Source of the DNA: Sycobia sp. Sy_11
Lineage: Eukaryota > Arthropoda > Insecta > Hymenoptera > Epichrysomallidae
Length of the DNA stretch: 64,000 nucleotides
Direction of reading: 5' to 3'
Assembly (NCBI GenBank): GCA_018907035.1
Contig: JACCIC010000062.1
Coordinates: 956,501 to 1,020,500, forward strand
In this document: in pieces, positions 1 through 11,160 of the stretch
Layout: the number at the start of each line of letters is the position of its first letter
Numbering within the stretch: position 1 is the first letter of the stretch
Translations under genes and position numbers: made by a program
The notes under the pieces: generated by a model
Seen by the model: the letters and a program-made list of their open reading frames with translations, nothing else
What the model was told of the DNA's origin: nothing
The model's database searches: none

Positions 1-455
1 AAGGTTAGAACTTGAATATTTTGTAAATCATGTGTAAAATACTTGTGTTTAGAAGATGCAAAAGAGCGTTTAAAAACTAACTGCTGAGCAGTATCTTAAT
101 TTTATCCGTAGAGTCGATTGGTGTTATTAGTTTTTTGAAATTCGCAACTTTTTGTTAATTTGTTTAAATAATTTTGCAATAAACAATCATAAGCACAATT
201 AAAATAAACAATCAGATCGTCAAATAAAAAAACACGAATATTTTATTTTTTGCTCAAAAAATGAACGGCGTAGTTAGTTTGGATCTAACTATGTTGAGTT
301 AACCATGTGACTTAATGGGTTAAAAGAAAATGGTCATACGTTTCAAGCGATTTTCTTTCGTCCTCGTTGAGCAAAAATGCCTCTCGAGAAATGAAAGAAA
401 TCGATACTCTTCCGACCGAGGAATCCTCTCTCTTTTCTAGTAAAAAAAACTCTTT
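1..455. other. AT-rich sequence, no gene seen
   Basis: AT-rich DNA, presumably intron or intergenic. A short open frame on the - strand (312-500) has no recognisable domain and runs into a dispersed repeat, so I do not treat it as a gene. Confidence 0.5.
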
Positions 456-570
456 TACGAGGTAAAGGGAAGACACCTTTACTTGCAAGAAAAGAGTCAT
501 AAAATTACTAGTTCAGAAGAACGGGTAAACTCGACTTCGAAAAAGGTAATTTTATTTCATCTAGAATAGT
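456..570 (+). repeat. Dispersed direct repeat, copy 1
   Basis: About 105 bp aligns by eye with 4,225-4,335. Shared blocks are ACCTTTACTT, AAATTACT, AGAAGAACGGG, GAAAAAG and TTCATCT at matching spacing. Flanks do not align clearly. It could be a transposon end, a duplicated non-coding element or a decayed exon; I cannot decide which. Confidence 0.6.
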
Positions 571-1146
571 TAATTTATTTTTTCGTTTTCATTGTATGTT
601 ACAGGGAATCTGCAAAGAGATCCCGATCGCCAAATAGTTTAATTGTTTATTTTATTTATTTTTGTATAACATCTATTATTTACAACAAATATATCATTTG
701 TTAATAGTTTAAAAAAAAAAAACAAGCTAAGAGTTATTCACCTAAAATTTCAATTACCAGTCTCGATACGTTCCTCCGCTTTAAATGAACCCTGACTTTT
801 AAAGAATATCAGATCAAGCAAAAGAAGAGCGAAGACAGAGCATTAGAATCCTTTTAAAAGTAACTGCGAAATTGTGTGTTATTTTACGAAATATATAAAT
901 TAATTGCGTCTATACTCAAATTATAATTATCATTGTTATATGCATCTACATTGTCATTAATTAAGAAATATAAAAAATGAATGGAATAAATTAAGTTACA
1001 TGTAACTAGTGCTCGTTTGTGGAATTTTATCCACAATAGAATTATTGACTATGTATAAAAATGTGTACAAATTATACTGTTACTTTGATAAATGAAATAC
1101 ACTTACAATAATTTTTTAATTAAACAAGTATATAAATTTACGTAAA
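571..1146. other. AT-rich sequence, nothing recognised
   Basis: AT-rich DNA with homopolymer runs. No coding region, RNA gene or clear repeat structure seen. Confidence 0.5.
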
Positions 1147-1360
1147 ATTTAGAAAACTGATTGGTAAAATTTATAGCTCATAAAAATTACAAAACTGTTC
1201 AATGAAAGTTAGAAAAGAGTATGGTAAAATTCCTTGAAAATATAAATTACAAAACTGTTTAGTAAAATTTATTACATCGTTCACTGAAGTTTACAGAATT
1301 GTAAGTCTGTGACCAAATTACTAAACTGATTTAATAAAATTTCATAAATTTTTTGTAAAA
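1147..1360. repeat. Degenerate tandem repeat
   Basis: A phrase close to ACAAAACTGTT, followed by a GTAAAATT motif, recurs about every 60-65 bp for roughly three units. Units differ at many positions, so the array is old. Confidence 0.45.
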
Positions 1361-4224
1361 ATAACTTAATTTTTTCTGTCCGTGTACAAAACGTGCCTCT
1401 TTGTTTCACACCCAGTTGCAGCCTGGAGTATATAAAAAAGAGGCTGGGAATATAAGAAATCTTACAATTTTTTCTGTAGGATATATATATATTTGTAAGT
1501 ATTCAAGCTGCTTTAGATTATTAAGAGGAGCTTCTTACTTATAATATAAAGCTTTCAACGTTTGTTTGTATACGCAACACTCGCCAACCAAAACCGCTGA
1601 TGCTTGTTTACTCTATGGTTTTAAATGTCTCGGTTGAAATTAAGTGCTGGTCCAGAGAGTACTTTCCACCCAGTATTGTTAACTGAAAGATAATTTTGCA
1701 GACGAAGGAGCAGGCTTTACTACTGTAAATTTAATTATCGCTATCTGGTTTTATTAAAAATACTCGTGCATAGAGGATTTTACCCGGAGTATTTTTTTTT
1801 GCTGTACAAATTTGCAGCGAAAAGAGCACGCTTTACTCCTGCTAACTCAAGAGTGCTGTATGCCTCGATCGGAGCGCCACGCTGAACTACCACAATGGAA
1901 GTAAATTTACTTCAATGTCTCATTCCCTCAATTTTTATTGTAGAAAGTTAAAAAAAATTTTGTATAAATCTTTAGACGTGCCTACAAGTGGTGAAACTTT
2001 CTTAAAGTTAATAACATTTCTCTAAGTAGGTTAAAAAAAAAAAAGAAATTTCGTAAAAATTTGTCTTCTGCTCCACGTGGTGCTACTGCTTTTAAAGAAA
2101 ATAATTATTATAAATTTTAGATATCATTTACATACATAATTCGAGTGTCGCCACTTGAAGGACAAAATAATAAATCAAATAAAATTTGTTTCGCAGTTCT
2201 ACGTATTGTATAACAAAATGAGACGTCGAAGTAAGTTTATATTCCACGAAATCCCTTGCAACTGATAATTACTATTTCTATAGATAAAAAAGAGAGAAAT
2301 TTAGTTTTGGCATATTCGAAGAGATGTCGCAACAAGCAGCAGTCAGTACCATACATATATTATCGAAATAAAAAGAACCCTGATGCTTATTGTAATATTT
2401 TAAATTTATATTTTACGTAAGTAATTATAAAATAAAATTAAGCAATACAACTGAATATGTGTAGATAATATTTTACATTGTCTATTTACTGTAGTTTTTA
2501 CATATAAAAAAATTTCGCAAGCATGTATATATACGCGCACAATATACAGCTATCCATGAGTGAGTCGAGCGTCTCTGTGTCCGCCTTCGTATCTAAGTAT
2601 TATCTATTAGCGTAGTACGTCCGAGTGAGGCAGAAACCGATGACGTTTACTACATCTGGTTTTATTGCTTTTACTCTTTGCTCTAACAAACTCGACTTAT
2701 TATATGCATTATATTTGTGTCGTAAAGGCCCTTGGGTAAAAGTGCTATATATACACGAATGTACACTAAGCACATTTGAATGTTTGGTTTGCTGTTATTT
2801 AAGCTTTTTTGAAAATATACATTTGGATAAGGACTTCGGAAGAGCTCCCACATTTCCTTTTTACGGAAAATTTATGCACTTATATTTTTTACGGTAGTTA
2901 TGATGGATGTCTAGTGCTCTTTTGCTGAAATTGAATTTGAGAAATCAATACAAAAAGCATAAAAATAGTGGTTTTTGGTATGCTCAAATAATAAGAATAT
3001 TTTTAAAAAAATGTTCAAAGGAAAGATATACAATTCATAAAAGTGCATCTTTTTTTATGTATTAATTTTTTTGGTAGAACCGATATTTCCGAAGAAAAAT
3101 TTAACAATTTCAGCTAGGGTTGTTTCGAAAATCTGCGAATTCTGGCTATACTTCAGAAAGCATCCATATCTGATTTTGCTCAAAATTGGCGTATTACCAT
3201 TTTTGGTATCCTGATTATTACTACCGTTCTGATTTTTATGCATTTTGGATTATTATGGCAAAATACATAAAAACTACGTAAATGCACAAACACTATGTTC
3301 TATGAAATATATTCCATAATTTTACATAATGTTTTTAATTATAGTTTTGCATACAATAAAGCGTGTCTTGACTCATATACTATTTTAGATGTTTTTACTG
3401 TAGATCTTCTATTTTTTTGAAAAAAATACATACTAAGTGAGAAGTGTTCTTAGCGTAAAACTTATCTATTTTAGATAGAAGATTGCTGTAATTAACTTCT
3501 TTTTTATAGAAATGTTAATAGCAATTTATGTTTTTATCGTATGCCTTAATCTTAAGCTACTAAAATTTATTTTGTGATATTAAAATGTTGAAGAGTCTTA
3601 AAAGCAACTGTCAAAATGATAAAATTAAATGCGACATGAAAACAGTCATATTTGGCTTTAATGATACTTACATATACAAATAAAATACATGTATACCAAT
3701 TCTCATGAGAAAGATATCTATTTTAAAAATTAGTTTTATTTATTCTCTTTTTACATTACATTATGTATGCAGTCTCAACCTCGTTGATGCGGCGAAGAGT
3801 GTCCTTGTAACGTAAGTTACAGCAATGATTGAAAAAATTAAATTAGATAGGCGACTTAATTATTTCAATTAATAAACGCACAAATGCATTTATATCGTAC
3901 CTTATACTATTATAAATACTAGATATAACCCTTGAAGCCAGGAAATTGAAATACATACACGTGAGCAAGCGGTAAACAATTCTAAAGATACAATAAATTA
4001 TATACGTATGAAATATAATAAAGTAAATTGTATTAAAAATTATATTAATTTTAAAAAATTTTAATTTAAGTCACTCAAAAAATTAACTAACGTACTAAAA
4101 TATATAAAAGTGCGTCAATTTTTGCAAGATCACATTTTCTTTTCTACGCTCATGAAGAAAGGATACATTCCGAGTAACGAAACGAATTTAATCGATCGAT
4201 CGATCGATTCCCATCACTTATAAA
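1361..4224. other. Unclassified intron/intergenic DNA with minor repeats
   Basis: Around 1,700-1,850 a motif like GCAG-CGAA-GAGCA-GCTTTACT occurs twice in direct orientation about 115 bp apart, suggesting unrecognised repeat DNA. A 90-codon open frame (2,625-2,897, +) has no domain, no splice context and AT-driven codon use. The rest is AT-rich and featureless by eye. Confidence 0.45.
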
Positions 4225-4335
4225 AGGCCAAAGGAAGGTACCTTTACTTCTAAGACTGTGTTATGAAATTACTGCCTTAGAAGAACGGGCACATGCGAGT
4301 TGTGAAAAAGTAGTTTCTATTCATCTGAAATGAAT
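4225..4335 (+). repeat. Dispersed direct repeat, copy 2
   Basis: Second copy of the ~105-bp repeat at 456-570, same orientation, 3.8 kb away. It is preceded by a short (ATCG)n stretch near 4,190-4,207. The spacing would fit two terminal repeats of a decayed element, but no coding remains between them support that. Confidence 0.6.
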
Positions 4336-4705
4336 AAGGAAAAGTAAACTAAATAAAGCACTTTAATTCCAGATGTATTAATTCAAAGAAAAGGCGCTCC
4401 TTTTCTCCGAATGAAATTATTATATTAGTGCCACCGAATTGATACCAGACAACCCGTCGAAATTGCAAGTCATGTAAATAGGTTTCTATATGGCAAAATA
4501 ATTTATTTAATTTAATTTATGTAAGAGATGCTTGGCAACGGAAATTTTGTTAAAAATCAGTTTAGTTTTTCTTAACAAAATTGCAGCTTTTTTATATCAC
4601 TAACTAAGGTGCACCTTAGAGTGATGTAAAAACGAGAAAGTATTATTACAAACTACGAAACAAAACAAACTATAAATTTTCTCAGTTTCGTGTAAATAGA
4701 CAGAC

Positions 4706-4709
<4 letters not shown>

Positions 4710-4758
<49 letters not shown>
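4710..4758. repeat. (AT)n microsatellite
   Basis: Uninterrupted TA dinucleotide run of about 49 bp, directly beside the left end of a mariner fragment. Confidence 0.95.
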
Positions 4759-4764
<6 letters not shown>

Positions 4765-5345
4765 TACACTACTGTGTACAAATATGAGTAAGACTTTTCA
4801 ATCCAAACTTCCTGGGTTTATCGATTCGGACAAATGTTTTTATTTTTAAGTTGGTAGTACTGTCAGAGTTATCTGTTTCGAATTTCACGCAAGTATCTCT
4901 ATTTGTCATATAGTTACGCTTGCGTTTTGGAATCAAAGAAAAGTTGTCTCTTCGGTTTTTATTGTGTCTGAAATTATTCAACAAAGAAGTAGCACTAAAT
5001 TTTGTGCGCGAAATGAAATGTCGACCGCCGAAACGTTCAGAATATTGCAGAAGGCCTTTAGTAAGAAGTCAATGTCAAGAGCAAGTAATTGGTACAAATT
5101 GTTTAAAGAAGGTCCAGAACGCGTTGAAGACGAACTACATCAAAGACGACCAAGAACATCTACTGATGGGCTACACGTCGACAAAATCAAAGAATTGGTT
5201 CTGCAAAATCGTCGATCATGGAACGCATAATAACTACAGATGAGACTTTGGTCTATGCTTGGGATCGAGAAACAACCGATCAATCGAGCGAAAATCGTGC
5301 CAAAGGAGAGCAGAGTGGTGCATTACAAATTTCTTCCAACTGGCT
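4765..5345 (+). mobile_element. mariner transposase fragment, internally deleted
   Basis: Tc1/mariner cut-and-paste transposase relic. From 4,964 the frame reads MSEIIQQRSSTKFCAR and continues into the N-terminal helix-turn-helix region typical of mariner transposases (NWYKLFKEG, then a decayed RSGRPSTS-like linker). Near 5,215 it jumps to a piece reading MERIITTDETLVYAWD, matching the first catalytic-Asp block (usually TGDETW, here TTDETL). About 90 residues that normally separate these blocks are missing. The C-terminal half with the other two catalytic Asp residues is absent, so it is inactive. The left end near 4,765 is approximate. It may belong to the same broad lineage as the copy at 34.1-35.1 kb. 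Confidence 0.8.
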
Positions 5346-5584
5346 AAACGACCACTTCATTCTTACAAGCCCCACTTTCGCGGCTCCTCACTGTCCTGTT
5401 TTACATGCGCAAGCAGCCTGCCTACAACACATGCGGAGTAGTGCGGCGAGAGAGGCAGGTGCAACCATGCTCTCGATTAATCGAAAAATTAATGGTTGCA
5501 TGCTACTCATTTAAATGATTCGTTTCAATGTGCTCTAAAGCGTAGCGATCGTTCACTCTGTCAATTAATCTGGATATTTAAAAA
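5346..5584. other. GC-richer segment of unknown nature
   Basis: Sequence is less AT-biased than its surroundings and contains a short palindrome (GCAACCAT paired with ATGGTTGC, about 5,460-5,500). No gene recognised. Confidence 0.35.
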
Positions 5585-5890
5585 ATGATAAAAACCAGAT
5601 TTTATGAAATAATTTAAGTTAAAAAAAATTGTTTAAAAAAAAGTTGTAGATCCTATTGAAGGAAAATTTTTTATGTTCTATCCATTTTTTATATAAAACT
5701 AATAATTATAGAAAAAAAAACGCAATTCATTGTGAACATTTCGAGCTGCAATCAACCCAAGTCATAATCGATACGTTAGGAATCTACCTCACCGCTCAGA
5801 TTATATATGGTACCAGTCACATTTTTATTTTAAATTGTACTCATAAAATTATAGTTTTAATACAAAAATATATTGAATGTGAAAAATCTG

Positions 5891-6799
5891 TTTAAGGTAG
5901 ATCTTCAAATTTTATTTAAAATAATTTTTAACAAACTCTATTGTTTCATATACTATCATTTAATTATTATTATATACAAAGTTATTAATGCTTTTTACTA
6001 TTTCAGTATTAATTCAGCCAATTTGATATATAATATTAATGTTCCGAAGCTCGAAAAATTATTTGTAACAACCTTTTCTCACCTTACGTGAGTAAAGTGC
6101 GCTCAAATGCGCGTGCTTCAAATGTAGTTTTACCCATCAGTTACCATTAATCCTTGCAAAAATTTTTTTTCATCTTGTTTTACAATACATATACGAGTAA
6201 GTTTATTTATAATAATTTTGATGACTGCAACAATCTGGATTTGAAGCTCTAAGTATTAAACTGCAATTCAAGCAGGCGTTTTCGATTGCACTTTAGTCAC
6301 GTTTCTGTTAGACGGAACGTATTTTTTATTGCTACAGCAAATGTACATTCCAAATTGTTGTAATCCTAAGAAGTATTATAAATGAACTTACATGTATTAT
6401 AGGTGAAAATTGAATTTTGCGAGGATAAATGGCAATTTTTTTTTTTTTTTTATTTAAGCTTACCCAAACCCAGAAAGGTTTATACAGCTATAAATGGCAA
6501 TTGATAGGTAAAATTGCAGTTATAGTAAGTACTTTCGGAGGACCTGAAACAGGATGGATATCTCGCGTAGTGCACTGTCATCGAATCACGTAATACATTT
6601 TCTAGAGACTTAGTGTCATTTGAATAATTTTGGTAAAATGTATCTGTTATATTATTCCCTCGTAGAGTGTGATGCGAGTGTAAAATTTTTTTGTAAGTTT
6701 GAAACCACTTTAAAAAACAGCACCTCTCAAGGCACTCTAATATAATAGGGCAATGCATCCCTAATAAATATATTTCTAAAATTAATTTTTTATATTTGA
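5891..6799. other. Interior of the old inverted-repeat element, unrecognised
   Basis: Lies between the two arms. The - strand frame 6,480-6,758 (starts MHCPIILECLERCCF) resembles nothing I can name and could be a decayed element protein or chance. Confidence 0.3.
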
Positions 6800-8946
6800 T
6801 GTTTTTGCTTTAAGACTATAATTTTATGAGAAAAATTACAAAAAAAAGTGCTTGTACCATGTATCATCTGAGCCGCGAGGTAGATCCCTGACGTATCAAC
6901 TATGTCTTGGGCTGATTATAGCAGAGATAATAAGGAGAGATTGCCGATGCCATGTATGAACGGCTCGACAATTTTCGAGTGCCAGGAACGTGCGCCCTCA
7001 ATAGGCTCAACTGCTACACTAACGCGCCAACGCAACGTCACAGCTACGTCAGCATAAATTAATGTACGCATTTGCCTACGTCACGAGCTCTGGCGTAAGC
7101 AATAAATATATAAAGATATAGTTATACATTTTTGTCTAATGCGACGTTGCTGTTTTCCTTTGAACCATACAGAGACTAAGCCAAAACATATCTATGCGCA
7201 CGAGTATCAGAAAGCAATTCAGATCCAAACTCCGATGCCAGCTTTATAATGCAGACGAATTTTCGATTCTGCAAAAAATCAAGACTTTCCTTTCTTCCAT
7301 TGTAGAAATTTCAAATCGAGTCTTATGATTTTGTGCTACAATGGATATTCCTTAATTAGTTTAAAAAAATTTAATTTTAATATTAATGCTTATATTATAT
7401 TGTAGTAAATAACGCGTAGGAACAAAAAGAGAAAATCCGTTAATTGTCTCTAATATTAAACATATAAATAATAATATAAATCAAAAATAGAAAATGAAAT
7501 TCTTGCTATTAAATGCTAAAATAAAATAAAATAAAATAAAATAAAAGTATAAAAGATAAAAATTTATAATTTAGATAACTTATAACTTTTAACTACAAGA
7601 TATAAGATTTACATTGTATAACGTTTTATAATAGGATAGAATTTGAATTTTTGTGTTTTCTACAATATGCATTATCAATAAAAAAATGTATAAGTAATTT
7701 AAATAATTAGAAGTAATGATACGAGCTTAAACATATTGTCAAAAAATACGAGTATGACGTAGATTTTAATGTCACGTAATTGATCAACCGATGATGTCTG
7801 TGATACTACATACTAAATATAATTCATTAATCACATACATTATTCTTAGTTTGCTTCACATTCAAACAGCATCCATTTCGTTTATATTTATTATAATCTA
7901 TTCTGTATTGTTACTTATGGATATTTTAAACCATTCATGCAATTCCGATTTTACACAAAGATTAGTCTAAGGAATAGAGCCATTTTCCGTATAAACTAAT
8001 AATGAAATGGTTCTGTTTGTTTATTTATAATATTACAGTTATTGTGGACATAACCTCACTTATGATAAAATTATCTATTGAAGAAATTGTTAAAAATAGA
8101 TTATCTAAATTACTTATGTATATTATAGATTAATTGCAATAATTTATTTTATTCTGAAAATTATAGTATAAAATTTTAAAGAACATATAATAAATCGTTT
8201 ATAATCTTAAATGTATATTATGTAATATATGTATAATTGAATACAGAGCTGTTTCGTAAAAATTGTCAAATTTATATAAAGAACTGATAAAAATTCTAGA
8301 TAGATAGACTACATTTACAAAAAATTAAATAAAAAATTATAGAAGAGATCAATGTATAAAACGTATTTTCCATGCAATTTTTCTCTAAAAGAAAAAAATA
8401 AAACCGAATACAAAAAGATCGATTAAAAAAGAAGTTTCAGAAGAAAATTGGTGAAAATCAGACCAGATTAAAAAAACATAAGAAAAAATCCCAGAAAAAA
8501 AATTAGTTAAAAATTTAAAAAAAGTATTTACATAAAACCGATTTACAAAAATAGATTGAAATAGCATTAGTTTTCAAAAATGTAAAAAAAGTATGAAATA
8601 TCGATAGACTACTGTCGTATAATAAATTTCTTATTATCTTTGTCTAAACTAAGAGTCTAAAAACTCGTATATATGCTGTTATTTGTGAGGATACATATAA
8701 AATGTACTTAGCCATTTGTTTTAATGGTCCATTGTTATCAGCTGTAATTTTGTGATATAATTTATTTTTTATTAAGGTATTTCGGAATATTTTCGAAAAA
8801 TATTTTATATGAATATTTTTCTTATATACAAACTTTTTTTTTGTTTTTCTACGAAAAGGTTGGCATATATAAATATTTTAATTTATTGATTAAAAAATCT
8901 ACCAATGTATTATAATTAATTAAAATAATAGTAATAAACGGCATTA

Positions 8947-10602
8947 GGGGCTGTAGGTGACGTGACGAACATCTTTCACTCGGCGAAGAGGGGCTGCCAT
9001 GCCACCAGACCACTGGTTTTACTGGTGACTCGGGACGTACAAAACGCCTTCAACTCAGCAAAATAGGCAGAGATACTGGAAGCCTTGGAGTCTATTTTTT
9101 AGGTTGACTCCTACCTTGTACGTATCATACGGGACTATTTACGGGACGGAGGATTGACGTACGAGACACTGGACGGAAAGAAACGAAAACGCGTGACAGC
9201 GCGGGTAGCAAAGGGTTCCATCCTAGGTCCCGATTTCTGGAACGTACAGTACGACAGCTTACTAAGACTGGGCATGCCCTTGGACGTGCACCTCGTAGCA
9301 TACGCTGACGATGTGGCAGCCGTGATAGTCGCGCGCGACTATCATCTGATTCAGTTAAAGCTGAATCAGGTCATGCGACGGGTAACCGAATTGATGACAG
9401 ACCATGGACTTCAACAAAGACTAAAAAAGACCGAGTTACTGCTACTAACTCGCAGACGTATAGAGACGGCAATTCCGATCTTGTTAGGGACGGAAAGATT
9501 GGATACCAGGAGTGAGGTCAAGCATCTTGGAGTAACCTTGGATACGATGCTGAGCTTCTGGCCGCACCTACGAAACGTGACCAATAAGGCAGCTGAAAAG
9601 ATAAAGGCTTTAGGCAGACTAATGGCCAAAACGAAACTACCTAGACAGAACGTATGAAGGCTGCTGCTGAGCGTTACTCACTCGATCCTGCTTTACGGGG
9701 CGGAGGTATGGGCCGACGCGATGAATATCAGAGAACGCGCGAACGCGATGAAAAGCGTACAAAGGGTGGGTGCGTTAAGAATCGCATGCGCGTATCGCAC
9801 CGTATCCATGAGCGCGGTTTTCGTAATCGCTGAGGTCATTCCCATCGATCTACGCGCGGCCAAACGAAAACGTATTCACGAGCGGAGTTCGAACATTGGA
9901 AGGGAAGACACTGCAACAGAAGAACGGATAAAGACGATCGAAACGTGGTAGAGACGGTGGACGACGGACGAACGTGGACAATGGACGAAAAGACCTATAC
10001 CCGAAATCGGTCTGTGGAAGGCGAGACAACACGGGGAGGTGAACTTCTACCTTACCCAGTTTCTATCCGGACATGGATACTTCCGTAAGTACCTCTACAG
10101 GATGAAGAGGATTACCTCTTTGAGACGATGTGGAGCACACGTTCTTTGTGTGCGACCATTGAACCAAGTTACGACTATGGCTACAGACGAGGATAGGCGA
10201 GATCACGCCAGAAAACGAAACGAAACTTATGACAACGGATACGGACAGCTGGCGGTTGATCGCAAAATACATTACGAATGTGCTACGGAGCAAAAAAGCA
10301 GATGGATGTCTGGATGATGAAAGTATTTGAGAGTGAACGCGGTACCGAGTATGCATGAGAACCTGGGATGAAAGGTATGAACGTGAAATGACTATGCAAG
10401 GACAGCCGCCCAGGCTGAAGTAATGTGCATAACAGTTCCGGGCTGGTGTCGGTACAACACGGAAACATGTGTTTAGTGCTTAGTGACATGGGATTTGTGT
10501 CGAGTCGCACATATTCCGATGGCCGTTTTCCAGGAATATTCTTGGAAAATGGTCATTGGAAATGCATAAATGGCATTACAGACTCCTCCAACTCAAAGAA
10601 AA
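8947..10602 (+). mobile_element. 5'-truncated LINE (R1-clade-like), 15-bp target duplication
   Basis: GC-rich relative to its surroundings and bounded by a perfect 15-bp direct repeat, TAATAAACGGCATTA, at 8,932-8,946 and 10,603-10,617. Codons 9,154-9,657 carry reverse transcriptase blocks: GSILGPDFWNVQYDSLL, the catalytic AYADDVAAV box, and a KHLGVTLD thumb motif. After a stop at 9,655-9,657 the product continues with RLLLSVTHSILLYGAEVWAD, then in other frames VNFYLTQFLSGHGYFRKYL and a C-terminal segment typical of R1-clade proteins. The 5' half (endonuclease, RT fingers) is missing, the usual result of incomplete target-primed reverse transcription. Stops and frameshifts make it inactive. 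It interrupts foldback element 1 and is therefore younger. Confidence 0.85.
9154..9657 (+). pseudogene. Reverse transcriptase fragment of the R1-like LINE
   Basis: A 167-codon open piece of LINE reverse transcriptase. The palm YADD motif is intact (AYADDVAAVIVARD). Upstream GSILGPDFWN is the block before it, and downstream KHLGVTLDTMLSFWPH is the region after the palm. Homologous sequence continues past the stop to about 10,320 in shifting frames, so this is one open window in a dead retrotransposon gene, not a host gene. Its R1-clade placement rests on motif style only. Confidence 0.85.
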
Positions 10603-10617
10603 TAATAAACGGCATTA

Positions 10618-11160
10618 ATTAATAGAATAAAACTTATGTTTTATATAAAATTCTTTGATTGATAGATCTTTTAAAAATAAAATTTTTTATGTACAGCTGG
10701 TTCCGTTAACGATTTTAGAAGCTACGATATTTAGAACAACGTTTGAAGATCTTTTTGAATCTGTAAATATTGCCGGACCACTTTGGGGTACAAAAATCTG
10801 ACAAAAGGAGTTTTTTTATTACATTTGACATCAGGGTACAGTCTTATTACAAATACTGTTAGGGCATTTTCGACCATATTATCCGATTAAGCCCCTTTGA
10901 ACCAACTCTATAAATCAAAAAGTCATCAACGTGTGAAAAGAAGTTCATTGATATAGTTAAATTGGGATGTTTGGCATTGACTCCGCAATATCAAATTGAT
11001 TTTTCAGGTGAAATGTCTTGGATATTGTCACTAAGGCAATTTGAGTGTGATAATATCAATGGTATACTATTTCTCGAAAAATTATTTTCCCCCTTTCAGT
11101 GCCACAGTAATAGTCTATCGATATTTCGTACTTTTCTTTTTACCTTTTTTTAAATTAATT
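10618..11160. other. Central non-arm segment of foldback element 1
   Basis: Single-copy middle of the foldback element, right of the LINE. Less repetitive than the arms and slightly GC-richer (about 10,690-11,000), but every frame is broken by stops. It may be what remains of an element gene. It is absent from foldback element 2. Confidence 0.4.

Noticed and set aside
2625..2897. 90-codon open frame on +
   Set aside because: No domain, no splice signals, AT-driven composition; such lengths occur by chance in this sequence.
6480..6758. 92-codon open frame on -
   Set aside because: Lies inside an inverted-repeat element; no recognisable motif, so not called a gene.
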